Source of the DNA: Cynocephalus volans
Lineage: Eukaryota > Chordata > Mammalia > Dermoptera > Cynocephalidae
Length of the DNA: 64,000 nt
Assembly (NCBI RefSeq): GCF_027409185.1
Contig: NC_084461.1
Location: 188,392,001-188,456,000, forward strand
Reading direction: 5' to 3'
In this document: piece by piece, positions 34,611-45,844 of the stretch
Position numbering within the stretch: the stretch's first letter is position 1
Layout: every line of letters begins with the position of its first letter
Program-made: the position numbers and the translations under genes
Notes under the pieces: model-generated
What the model was told of the DNA's origin: nothing
Seen by the model: the letters and a program-made list of their open reading frames with translations, nothing else
Databases searched by the model: none

Positions 34611-36015
34611 TGGCATGGACTTCCGGGAAGAGCTTGAGAAAAAGCAAAACTCCCAGATAATTCTGGCTTTCTGTACAGGAGCCAGTGCCTAATTCTATGT
34701 CAGCAGCACAGAAATGCTGCAGATGCTGGTGAATGTTTGCACAGTTAGTAAAGGGATTGGGGGCATCTGGGAAGAGCACCAGCAGAGCTCACTATACCCC
34801 ACCAGTCACATCTCTTGGGTCAGATCTTAGCCACATGACCACCCATTTCTGCAAAGGAGCTTGGAAATAGTTTTTAAAGTTGGGCACCTGCCATCCCCAG
34901 TAAAAGTAAGAAAAGGAAGGAAGGAAAGGAGTGGATATTGGGGAGGCAAACAGCAGCATCTGTCACACTGAAACTTCAATTTCCCCTTGAAGAGGAGGCT
35001 AGACAGAGACAATCTTTGCTGAGAGCAGCTGAGCGCACGGCGGGCACGTGTACTGCTCGGGGCAGCAGGTCTCTGCTGCTGCCTCCAGATGGACAGCCAT
35101 TTGTCCTCCTGTGCCTTGTGGGGGGAACGGGGCAGCACGCAATCTTCTCTCTCCCTCTTCCCTCCCTCTCCCTAGCTCCATGTGCTCTACCTGGCCATAG
35201 CCTCAGCCAGGAAGATGTGACCATGACAGGAAGAGGAGGACAGCACGGATAGGGAAGGGGGAGGGCCCAGTTATTTACTTTTTCAAAAGATGGAAGCATT
35301 TGGCACAGCTCCTGGTGCCAAATTGAAATTAATGCAGGCTTCGCTCCCAGGCTGTTTCTCTGTCCCCTCTTGAGGGCAGAGCCTGCTGCATTGAATCCAA
35401 GGTCAGTTGCTTGTCACAGGGGAAGGTGGGGACAGGCTGGGATGCCCCAGAAGGAAACTGAATCTGACAGATGGGTCAAGAGACTTTAAAGAAGGGACTT
35501 CTCTCAGAGTGTGGGCAGGGTTAAGGGAGGCTGAGGCACCAGAGGAGATTAGCAACAGAGGGCAGCCATTACCACACTAAAGGTAGGAAGAGGCAGGAGA
35601 AAGAACCAGTGTGATTGAAGCCCAGTGAGGGCTGGAGCGGGGGAGCAGCGCTGTTTAGAAAGAAGCTGGAGCTGTGGAGGATGTAGCTACCGCCGGAGAC
35701 ATGATGCCAAAGCAAGGAGGGACTTTGAAAGAAACATCCCACCTCTCTCTCGCCCTGCGTCTGGTCTCCTGCTGGTCCTTCCCATTGGCCAAACCCAGGC
35801 AAGGAGGCCCGTGGGTGATGTGGACCATACCATCTGCTTCCGGGGACACAGGGCAGGCAGAGAAGGGTGGAAAATGAATTGTAGGGGAAGATGAACTGGC
35901 TAAGACAATATACATGTACTGTGTATATGCTCAACAGAGGTGGTTATTTTTATACTTTTTTTCAGTACTCCAGAATGTCCCATCAATAGACATGCCACGA
36001 TTTATTTGAAAAATG
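34611..36015. other. Unassigned intergenic stretch
   Basis: Several overlapping frames of 60-120 codons exist on both strands, but none has splice-site support or a recognisable motif. I see no supportable gene. Confidence 0.35.
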
Positions 36016-36019
36016 CTCC

Positions 36020-36420
36020 TCTTGGTTATCATCTTAGACAAATTTTAATTGAAATACAATATATGTATATAAAGGCTCCATATCAGAGGTGGCCTGACGA
36101 ATTTTCACACATGAACTTATCCACATAACCAGATCAAGAAATGGAACATTCTCAGCACCCTGGAAGCCTCCTGATCTCTCCATTCCAGTTAATGCTTCCC
36201 CAGTCCCCCTCTCCCAGAGAATCTATAGTCTGACTTCTAAAAGCATAAGTTAGTTTCCCCCAGTTTTGACATTCTTCAGTATGATCTCTCTTGAGTCTGG
36301 CTTCTTTCATTCCACATATTTATGTTGTTAATTTTTACTTATTTCCACTTGCCCCTGTAGAGGTAATGTTACGATGGGCATCTCTGTGTTTACAGATTAT
36401 TATTATTTTTTGCCTTTGAC
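36020..36420 (-). repeat. Old L1ME fragment, antisense
   Basis: 'aattttcacacatgaactta', 'cagatcaagaaatggaacat' and 'cagcaccctggaagcctcct' are standard antisense words of old L1ME elements. Confidence 0.65.
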
Positions 36421-36689
36421 TTAGTTTCTTAGGATGAATCCCCAGATTTAGGTTTCTTGGGTTGAAGCGTGTAAATGTCTTTATAGCTCTTGCTGTACTC
36501 CGATGAGGCCAAAATGCTTTCTGAAGGATGTACAGATGCTTATCACTCCTTGTCTCGGAAGTCACTGAGATTGCAATGGTTGACTCTAGCTTTCACTGGA
36601 AGGAAGGCCAAGCAGGGCGCAGTTCTGGATCCCACTGGGGAGGAGCCTCAAACTCTAAATGCTGACAATGCCCACTGTGTCTGTATCTG

Positions 36690-37020
36690 ACAGTTCTCTG
36701 TTGTGAACAACAGAATTCTCTCCAGCTGGTTTAAGCAGACATGGCGCGTATTGAAGGCAATCGATTAGGCAGTCACGGATTGTCTGGTGGGCTTAGAGGC
36801 TCTGCGGCATGAACAGAACTCAAATCCGTGCCCCCCACCATCTCCCAGTCCTGGGCACTTCAGCTCACACTATGGGCTCTGCACACGAGATGTTCCCCAA
36901 CTCTCCCAGTGGACTTCCTCTCATGTCTCACTGGCCACACCACTGGCCATACCAAGATCTCAGCTGGGCTCTATGAGATCTTGAGATCTATAAGATTCAT
37001 GGTTCTCTACCCAATTCTGG
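36690..37020 (-). repeat. Old LTR-type repeat
   Basis: 'gttgtgaacaacagaattct' and 'ctggtttaagcagacatgg' match the start of the repeat type seen also at 38210, 43650 and 60800. Confidence 0.4.
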
Positions 37021-38205
37021 AACAAGAATCAGGATTTCATTAGCAAGGAAGACATAAAGGAAAGGCTTGTACATGGTTCACCTTTGTACAAGTATATAAG
37101 TATACTTTTAAAAGTTCATGGAAAAATAGAATTAAATGACTGTATGGCTCTTTCTATAAACTTTTTGACGGGCCTTTGTATACTTGGTGAAAAATGGCTA
37201 CCCCAGCCCTGACTTCACACGGTCTCTTGGCTCTAGCACCCAACAAACACCTCATTAACCTGTTAATCAGTCCTCCGTTTCCCAGGGAATTTTGTGTCCA
37301 AATTCCATATCCTAGGAAAGAAGCTCTGATTGGTCTAACATGGGTGAATTGTTCTCTCCTCGTCCAATCAGCCATAGCAGAAGGGAGGATTAGGTGACAT
37401 CGCATGCCACAGACTTGGAAATGAGGCCAACCCAGCAGGGCTGAAGACGATGGAAGGAGCTGGAGTGGCCTCCTTTACTGAGTTTCCCCAAAGACAAACT
37501 AAGCCAGTACCAATGGCACCAGTGAAGTAGGGACACCCCCAATTTTTTTTTTCCAAAATGATTTGTTATGTCACTAAAAAAACATGATGGCAGAAGTCAG
37601 AATCCAGTCAGACTGCCTAACGCTTACCTTATGGATTAGTACTTTTTAAAATTTTGAATGTCAGAGACAGGATAAAATATTTTGCAATTTTTTGAGGCTT
37701 TAAAGTTCTCAATATGGTCCTGGCAGTCTCAAGAAATTGAGGCTCAGAGACGTCTACTGACTTTTCTAAAGGCACCCAGCAAATCAGTGGCAGATCCAGG
37801 ACTCTACTTCATCACTGTGCCCCCGTTTCTGAGAATTATTTTCACAGTCCCTATAAAGGGGCTATTGTATCACCTGACCATGGCCACCTGGCCTCATGTG
37901 ATTGGCCTGGAAAATCACATTTAGACTGGGACAAGTATATTCTCCTTCCTGGGAAGTTAAGATTAGGACACTGATTGTTTTTTTTTTTTTTAATTGGACT
38001 CTAAAATGAGAACTCATAAGAAGCAAGCTGGGCGGAAGTGAGGAGAGTAGAGAAAACAGCCTTCAAAAACAGCAGCCAAATTGAAAGATAAGGTGGTTCC
38101 AGAGAGAGAGCTAGAGAGAGGAGCTGCCTTGGTGTCTGGCAGCTTTCTAGTTCTTGTTTCTTGTTCCTCATGGGGATCTGCCTCCAACTTACTCTAGATA
38201 ACCCT
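37021..38205. other. Unassigned with MIR fragment
   Basis: A MIR-like piece is at about 37730-37810 ('gaggctcagagacgtctact'). The rest is unplaced and I see no exon. Confidence 0.35.
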
Positions 38206-38209
38206 AGTG

Positions 38210-38760
38210 TTCATATAATTCAGCGTGCTTTTGGCTGCCAGAAACAGAAACTGCAATCCAGACTGACTTAAACAATAAGAAAAGTTATTAATTCACATAA
38301 CAGGAAATGCAGAGCTAAGGTGGGTTTCAGGCACGGTATGATCTGGGTTCCAGCTACATTGTTCTGTAATTTTCCCTAGGCTCCTTCCTCCATCACTGTG
38401 TTGGCTTTGCTCTCACACTGGTTTCCCTCATGGTTACAAGAGGGCAGCCAGCAGCAACAGCGGCAACATGCTTTCTTGTTCATACCCATGGAGATACAAA
38501 AACATCTCCCTCTAACCCTGGTCTATGAATCCTTCCTTTCTGTCTGATTGCGCCACTGTCAGTTATGTGCCTATTCCTGGACCAGTTGCAATCTCCTGGA
38601 GAATGCTATGTACTGATTGGCATAAACTTAGATTCCCAGTCCAATCATTGGCAAGGAGGATGGGATGGCTGGAGGTGTGTGTAAAAATCAACTTCTCCTG
38701 CTCATGTAGGCTGAATGGGGGAAGGATGGTTACCTGAACAAATTGGGATCTGCTAGGAAG
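38210..38760 (-). repeat. Old LTR-type repeat
   Basis: 'ttttggctgccagaaacaga', 'tgacttaaacaataagaaaa' and 'aattcacataacagga' are the start of an old repeat that recurs in this window. Its orientation is taken as minus from the reversed poly-A signal. Confidence 0.55.
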
Positions 38761-39340
38761 GAGGAAGAGGAGGCAGGTACCGGGGAGGCACACACACACA
38801 CAAATCATTGTGAGTTGGTTCAAGTGGGTTTCTGATCCTGGTAGCCAAAGAAGCACTTGGACAGTCAACTTCCTGGTCTGTGTCCAAGTGCGTTGGCCCA
38901 GCCCCTCTGCTGCCTGGCTCTGATTTCCTCCCCCATTCTGTAGACTCTGCCATTGCCAACACTTCTTACCTCTGCTCACAGCTTTGGCAAGCTGGCATCT
39001 CACTCTGCTCCAAGCCCTGCTGATGGAGCTGAAGATCCCTCTAGCAGAATCGATTCTGGCATGTTCTAATTAAAAAAGCCTTGTACTTCTCAGCATGGGG
39101 GCTGCTGAGATCTGCGCCCATAAAGACAGAGAGTAAGTTCTTCTGAGGAAGGCCTATTTTTAACAAGCCCTGAACCTAATTGAACTTAATCATTTTTCAG
39201 TCTTCGACACTTGAAATGTGTGAGTCACTGGGCTGTGCTTGGAGCTGAGGGCTGGAGCGGCCCTTTAAATATCAGAGAGATGGTAGATAGCAGCTTCCAG
39301 AGAACTGCTCGGGATGTGGGCTGTGATTTTACTCAGGGTG
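38761..39340. other. Unassigned intergenic stretch
   Basis: Contains a short (CA)n at 38791-38803; nothing else assignable. Confidence 0.35.
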
Positions 39341-39344
39341 AAGG

Positions 39345-39500
39345 TAAAGGTTGGTGCTCTAGAGACCAACAGCCCTGGGTTCAAATCCTGGCTGCCCTAA
39401 AAACTCTCCGTTTCTCCAAGCCTGTTTCCTCATCTCTAAAATGAGGATGATATCCAAAACACTTTGCATAAACCATTTGAAGGCAAGGCCTGATGTGAGG
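39345..39500 (+). repeat. MIR
   Basis: 'gccctgggttcaaatcctgg' and 'gtttcctcatctctaaaatg' are sense MIR. Confidence 0.75.
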
Positions 39501-40139
39501 CTGTTCATAATTTTTATTTATCCCACTTGGCAGGAGTATTCATATGTTTCCTTGTAGAAACATTAACGGGTTTGATTTTGACCTGTTGCCCAAACCCTGT
39601 ATGTAATATATTGTCACACCAGCTTCCCTCCTGGTTACAACATGGCTGTCAGCAACATCAGGGGAAACGTGCTTCCTTGTGTACTGTATTATCTTTCTGA
39701 AACCAAAAATATGGTAACTTCTAAAACACATTTTGTCCCAAGAGTTTAGGAGATTGGAGACCTTAGCATGGCTGAGCGACACTTCACTTAGGAGGTAAAG
39801 TGAAAATCACATAGAATCAAAATTACTCTAGAAAACTAGTTCTCCAATTACTTCCTGCCAGCTCTGTGGCTGTTTTCTGAGTTTCGCCCTAGACAGACTA
39901 GTTCGCTTGTGTTTCAGGGCCATTTATATGAAAAAGGTTCATCTTTAAACTACGAAAGTCTGGTAGGGCAGTGAAATGCGCACCACAAGTGCACTTGGCT
40001 TGGCTCAGACTGGGGCTCCCCTTGTCCTGCTCCCAGGGGTGGGGGCAGGTGGGTGGTCCTGAAGAAGATAATGGGCAAATTCTCCTGCACTGGTGAAGTT
40101 ATGTTCTTCTCACGAATGACCTCCTTCTCCCTCTTTTTT
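39501..40139. other. DNA directly upstream of the CpG-rich region
   Basis: A worn repeat is likely at 39590-39780. The last 150 bases before 40140 end in a pyrimidine-rich tract. No TATA box is obvious. Confidence 0.35.
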
Positions 40140-40690
40140 TTTGCAGAGTAGGGAGAATTGGGTTCCTCTGAGTCGGCTGCGTGTAAAGTCTGTACCTAGC
40201 AGGGCTGCCGTGAACAAGCGTGAGTGTGAGTGCGGGAGTAAGAAGGGACAGAACGGCGGAGTGAGCGGGCGGAGGAGCTGGAAGGCGATGGAATGGCGGC
40301 GTGAGCGGCCGAGGGAGTCTCAAGCGTTAGTGTCATGAGCATCCTGCTAGTCTGCTGAGGGGATCGCTGGGAAGGTCGCTGAGGAGGGTGTCGCCCCCTC
40401 CTCCTCCCGAAAGCTTCCCTTGCACCAGCGATTCTTGTCTCCTCCTCCTGCGGACTCTGCGCCCTCCCAGGGCCTTCCAGAGGAGAACGCCCCGTCTGTG
40501 CGGGTCACAAAGGCGCCCGTTCCAGGGGTCCGAGAACGCCAGGACTGGAGGCTGGGGGTCGGCACAGCGCAGCCGCACAGCGAGCAGTCCTCCCGGCCCG
40601 GTCCGGCACGCGGGCGCCGCGGTCCTATGAGCGGCCCCTGGTAAGTTTCGCCGCCCGCCCGGCCGCGCCGGCTGCTCCACAGCTCCTCCT
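40140..40690 (+). promoter_or_regulatory. CCDC63: CpG-rich region, probable CCDC63 promoter/exon 1
   Basis: CpG dinucleotides and GC content rise sharply here compared with the AT-leaning flanks, as in a CpG-island promoter. It is the only such block in the window, and it lies about 4.5-5 kb upstream of the CCDC63 coding exons on the same strand. A strong donor (gtaagt, 40641-40646) closes it. The assignment to CCDC63 is positional inference. Confidence 0.55.
40147..40640 (+). other. CCDC63: Candidate non-coding first exon(s) of CCDC63
   Basis: The right edge is set by ccctg|gtaagt at 40640/40641, a strong donor. The transcription start is unknown. A pyrimidine tract ending in ttgcag at 40141-40146 could alternatively be a 3' splice site for a transcript starting further upstream, and a second donor-like cgtgagt lies near 40218-40224. 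The ATG at 40628, shortly before the donor, does not lead in frame into the known coding exons, so the exon is treated as 5' UTR. Confidence 0.4.
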
Positions 40691-41829
40691 GCCGGAGAAA
40701 GCAAAGAGTGGTCGCTGCCCCGCGCCTGTTCAGATTGAGCTGCCCCTAGCCTGGAAAACACCATGGCTCCCCTGAATGAAACATAGGTAACTTGCGGTAT
40801 GTAAAATCACTCCAAAAAAGTCCAACAAATTTCCATTTTCCTCCTTTAAAGATTCTTTAAAAAATGTGTGTTTCTGCACCCCTGCTTTGCTAGTGCCCTA
40901 AGCACGTGTTTAATTCTATCACCTGGTTATGCGACCCTGGCTGGGTATAATCCACATAGCTGCCTGTCCCAGGGTCCCTGCAGAACGTTTCACGGATCAG
41001 GCTTACCCTTTAATGGCAGATTGATAAAATTCAGAAGCAGGTCCCGGCCTCCCCTGCCCCAGCAAATTAAATATTAGACTATAAAGATGATCTCTGCCTG
41101 GAGGAAACTTCATTCATTCAAATGTATTTGCCAAGACCTTACCATGTGCCCTGGACTATAGATGATAGTCTGAGCATAGACTGGTGGATAGACTGAGGCA
41201 TAAAGAGCGGGAGGCACTTGCCTGATGTCCCCTGGTCTGGGCATCTGGATTTCTCAGCACTTGTCCTTGCAAACACTGCTCCCCAGAATTGGGCAGGCTT
41301 TAGATCCCTCCCAGGAATTGCAAACTTAAGTTTCTGTTGGCTCCCAGCAGTTATGGGAAATGTGGGAATTGGGGGGGGGCAGTTAGGCAGTAAGGAGGAA
41401 TGGGTCCTGGGGCCAGAAGAGTGAGTACACAACCAACACTCATATTTTAAACACTGTGAAACAGAACTGAAAACAGGTTGTACTGGCCCTGTGGGCCATG
41501 AGTTTGAGACCCCTGAATTAGAGGATGGTAAGCCAAGGGCCAGGACATTTAGGGGACTCCCTGAAGGACCAGCTGTGAGGATGGGGGTGGATCTGTCCCC
41601 AGGGAACAGAGGGACACAGCCCAGAGGGCACTGACTGAAAGGGAAAGGCTTGTGTTAGTGTCTGGAAGCTGGCGAGGAGCCAGTGTCCTAGGGGAGGCTG
41701 GCTGGGTATGTAAGTATGTATCAGCAAAAAGGAGTTGGTGGAGCTTCTGGCTTCTAGGGAATAACACATAACACTTCCACCAATCTCAAAAGCAATAGAA
41801 ACTGATACCTTAAAATCTTGCTTCACAAA

Positions 41830-41985
41830 CAAGCTACAGTCATCTAACACCTGTCATGTGCTAGGCACTGTGCTTTACATACATTATGCTGAGAGATGGG
41901 TGTGGGTATCCCCATTCTACCGAAGAAGAGACTGAGGCTCAGAGGGGTAAAATCATACTGTCAGTGAAGGTCAGGTATACGCATG
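41830..41985 (-). repeat. MIR
   Basis: 'gtgctaggcactgtgcttta' and 'cgaagaagagactgaggctc' are reverse-complement MIR. Confidence 0.8.
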
Positions 41986-42904
41986 TTATGCTTTTAAAAT
42001 AGTGCATTACAGATCTACTTAGGACCAAAAGAGCCCTGGAACACAGAAAAGCTCCTGGACAATATGAAACTGGAGCAGCACAAAATTTCCGAGTTGAAAG
42101 AGGTCCCAGAGTGAGTATCCTTTGCCCAAAGCTTATCAGTGAGGTAAATCCTGCTACAGTGTCTACCTCCACCTTGAGGGCTCATCCAGAAATAATCAGG
42201 ATATGGAACCATTGTTATTACCCCACTTCCCTGCCTGTGGGAATTTCCCAACATTAGATATTTTCCTTCTAATATGATTTCCCAAAATTCAGTTGACTCC
42301 CAAACCCTCTATAACATATCAGGGAAAAGCTGGAAGTTCCTACATTGTCAGCCAGTATTGTCCTATCATCCATCAGTTTGAAAATCATTTTCAAGGTAGT
42401 GGATCATGTAAGTTAGGAATGCTTTAGGCTGTAATGAACAATATACTTGATAAGAGTGCCTTCGACAATGGTGACACTTGGTATTTCATTAAAGAAGCCT
42501 AGAGGTAGGCAGTTCCAGGGATGAGACAATAGTAAACAGTGTCAATTAGGACTTAAGTTTCCCCCCATTTTCCTCTTTGCTCTCCTCAGTGTGACAGTGA
42601 TAGTTCTCCTCATGGTCACAGGGTGGTTGCCACAGTACCAATCATGCCTTCACAATAATTACCAAAAGCAGGAAGACAGGGGAACATGGACAAGCCTTCT
42701 CTTTTTGTCACAAAGGAATGGAATAGATTTCTCCTTATGTCTCATATGTTGCATGTCCATCCTTAGACCAATCATTGACAAAGGGAGGGGTTCCCATGAT
42801 TAGCAGGAACCAATCACGATTCATACTCTGGGACTGGGCATATTAAGAGGGGACAGAACCAAAGTTGTGTTAGGGAAGAAAGAAGTTACAGTGTTCTTAG
42901 GGTC

Positions 42905-43265
42905 ATACTAGCTGCTGTAATAAACAAATCCTCACATTTCATTGGCTTAACACAACAGAAGTCATTTTCTTGTTTATGTAACGATCCACTGAGAATGTTC
43001 ATGGTTGGCAGGTGACTTCTTCCACAAGTTGATTTCAGGACCTGTCTTGTGGTTCTGCCTCCCATAAATGTCAGATGGGGGAAGAGAGAATGGAAAAAGC
43101 TACATTCACTTCTTAAAAGTCATGGTCCGGAAGTGACACACTTGCCCTCTGCTCACATCCCATTGGTGAGAATTCATCACATGGCTCTGCCTGGGTGCAA
43201 GAGGAGCTGGGAAGTGTAGTCCCTGGCTGGGCAGCTACCTCAAGTGACAACTCCACATGAAGGGG
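42905..43265 (-). repeat. Old LTR-type repeat
   Basis: 'ctagctgctgtaataaacaa', 'cttaacacaacagaagtcat' and 'ctgggaagtgtagtccctgg' recall a common old mammalian LTR-type repeat. The subfamily is not assigned. Confidence 0.5.
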
Positions 43266-43309
43266 AAGTGGCTGTGGGGAGGTGGTGAACTGATCTCTCC
43301 CAGGCTGAT

Positions 43310-43650
43310 CTTATTACATCCTTGCTTTTAAGGAACATCCACTCTTTTCCAGACTTCCTCGCCTGTCACTTCCCACTGGGTGTTGCTACTTACATCAGAC
43401 CACGAATCATTGTCTGAATGATTTATTCACTTGCTTCTCAACCTTTGCCCAGGCAGTTCTCTCTGCCCAGAATTCCCTCTCCACTTTTCTTCTCTGCTTG
43501 GTGAACTCCTATTCATCCTTCAAAACCCAAATTAAAAGTCATCTCCTTTGTGCAGTCTTTTCTACTATTTTACCCAGCGCAGGATTCATAGCATCTTGAA
43601 GGCTGACTCGCCACTGAATTTCCCACAATGTTTAGTACACAGTAAGGGCT
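43310..43650 (-). repeat. L2 fragment, antisense
   Basis: 'ctttgcccaggcagttctct', 'aattccctctccac' and 'ggtgaactcctattcatcct' are antisense L2 phrases. Confidence 0.65.
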
Positions 43651-43654
43651 CAGT

Positions 43655-44280
43655 TTGTGTGCAAATGGATTTAAGTTCTTCAGGCATAAGAACTCATTTT
43701 GTTGAAAGTAATAGAAAACTCATCTCAGATTGCTTTAATGGAGTATACTAATTCAAGTAATGGGACATGACTCAGAGGCATCTTCAGGCTTGACTAGATC
43801 CAGGGGCTTGGATGATGTCCTCAGGATTCAGTCTGTCTCCATTTTATCTTCTCTTCTCTTTGTTAGCTTTATTCCCAGGCTCCCTGCAGAGGCAAGATGG
43901 ACCTCTCATGACCTCATTTACCTAGGTTTAAGTGCAGCAGGAAACAAAGTCTCTCTCTTCCTCAGTGTTCAAACTTAAATTCCACTATTCACTCTGCTTG
44001 GATGAGCTCGGGTTACATGCCCATGCCTGAACTAATCCCAGGCCAGGGGACTGAGATTATACAGATTGGCCAGGGATCTGGAACTCTGATTGGTCCATCC
44101 AGAGTCACATATCCCAGTCCTGAAGCTGGTGGGGTGTGGTCAGCCCCACAGGAACAAAAATGACCAGGAGTGAGGGAGGGTGTGGCTTCCCACAGGAAAT
44201 TCAGGGTGTTGTTACCAGGAATGCTGGACACCACTCAAACCCTCACACCAGAACTTCACCATATGAAACAACCCATATTA
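43655..44280 (-). repeat. Old LTR-type repeat
   Basis: The stretch from 'gaaagtaatagaaaactcat' to 'gttgttaccaggaatgctgg' matches the same recurrent repeat type as 38210 and 60800, here nearly full length. Confidence 0.5.
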
Positions 44281-44299
44281 CACCATTTCATACCAGAAA

Positions 44300-44515
44300 C
44301 TGTTTACTGAGCACTTAATGTGTGCCAGGCTGTGCTAGGTGCCTTACTACAGGCTGTGAGGGGACTTCTAGGATTTCTCCCATTTTCCAGATGAGAAAAC
44401 AGAGGCTCAGAGAACTAAAATGACTTGCCCGAGGTTAATAAGCAGCTGTGGAGGAATTTGAGCTGAGATCTGATGATTAGCATAACCAAATCTTTAAACC
44501 ACTACATTGCAGGAC
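44300..44515 (-). repeat. MIR
   Basis: 'gagcacttaatgtgtgccag', 'cagatgagaaaacagaggct' and 'gacttgcccgaggttaataa' are reverse-complement MIR. Confidence 0.85.
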
Positions 44516-45098
44516 CCTCAATGGGTCACAAAGTTAGAATTTCTGCTTTAGGAATCTAGCCTCTGAAGTCTGGGAGTGGCAGTGCAGTAGGTCTCACAGC
44601 TCTGTAGGGCTTGTTGGTTTAATGTCATTCACTCCCCTGAATACCTGTGGGCCAGGTGATGATGTGATAAAAAATGCCTCTCAGTCCCACTGGCTGGGGG
44701 GTGGGGTGGGGGTGCCACGGGGCTCTATCCACGGCTGTAGCTAAAGTTAAGTGCATTTCATTTTAACCCCATTAGGGGACACACCTCCTTGATGCCATTT
44801 TGCCCCCTCTTCTTTGGGAACACAGGGAGCAGAAGGGTAACTGACACGCCAGAACCATCTGCCCAACTCCTAATAATAAATCATGAGAGGAACAGGTTCC
44901 AGGCAAACATTGCTTTAAAAACAACAAAAAAAGTGCCTCTTCTCGCACCCGGGCAGCCATCTGCCATGTCCTCCTCATGTGCCAAGCTGTGGGTGGAGGG
45001 AGAGGCTATGGGGGGTGGGGAAGGAGGGGGTAGGCTCAGTCCTGCATGGCCAGCAGGGGTGGCTCACATGATCTCTTCCTTTTTACTACTGTGGACAG

Positions 45099-45201
45099 GG
45101 CATTGCAGAGAGAGAGAGAGAGAGGTGCACTCACTGGTTTTGACCTCCCTGGGCACGGTGTCTGAGCAGTGGGAAAGACTGATTCCTTCAAGATGCCGAT
45201 G
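45099..45201 (+). CDS. CCDC63: CCDC63 proposed start exon (ATG CCG ATG, 45193-45201)
   Basis: A pyrimidine-rich tract ending in 'actactgtggacag' gives a plausible 3' splice site at 45098. A donor (gtaggt) follows at 45202. The exon has a single ATG at 45193 with A at position -3, so the coding part would be three codons (Met-Pro-Met) ending in phase 0. The next exon at 45675 opens in phase 0 with Ser-Lys-Lys-His, so the join keeps frame. I cannot recall the conserved N-terminus well enough to confirm it; this exon is an inference from splice signals and phase. Confidence 0.5.
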
Positions 45202-45244
45202 GTAGGTATCTCGAAACTACTGGGGACCGAGTGATAGCTCTTGG

Positions 45245-45430
45245 GGACAGAGCACTTACTATGCTCAGCCTCTGTGCTGCCCAGTTTACACAGATTAGCT
45301 CATCTAATCTTGACAACAAATCTATGCACAGCATTTTATAGATGGGAAACTGGAGGCTCAGAGACATTCAGTGACTCACCCAGGTCACACAAGGTGGCAG
45401 AGCATGAACCCAGTACTCCAAAGAATATCC
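45245..45430 (-). repeat. MIR
   Basis: 'atgggaaactggaggctcag' to 'cagagcatgaacccagtact' is reverse-complement MIR in the short intron between the proposed start exon and the next exon. Confidence 0.8.
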
Positions 45431-45635
45431 TGTCCCCACACAGCAAGGCTGCCTCTTCAATATGCAATAATGAGGTCAGCTGCCTTTCCACCCTGGCAAC
45501 CCAGGGCGGGCTCTGCATGTAGCAGATGAGCAGCTGACATCACCTCAGGGTGGTCTTCCACCTCCAGAAACTGCCCCAGGCACCCCCTCTGTCCTCCTCC
45601 CTTGAGCTGAAATGTGGGCTTCTCCAGTCACCTAA

Positions 45636-45844
<209 letters not shown>

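Larger units (their letters stand above)
40691..45098 (+). other. CCDC63: CCDC63 intron 1 (proposed)
   Basis: About 4.4 kb between the CpG-rich exon and the proposed start exon. It holds MIR copies (41830-41985, 44300-44515), an L2 fragment (about 43310-43650), and old LTR-type repeats (42405-42900, about 42905-43260, 43650-44280). A G-run lies at 41370-41378. No further exon is recognised. Confidence 0.4.

Noticed and set aside
40333-40764. 143-codon open frame on the minus strand in the CpG block
   Set aside because: Arg/Pro-rich and explained by GC content; no family signature.
44690-44715. G-quadruplex at the G-rich run near 44.7 kb
   Set aside because: Only three clearly separated G tracts are visible; the fourth requires splitting a run without a loop.
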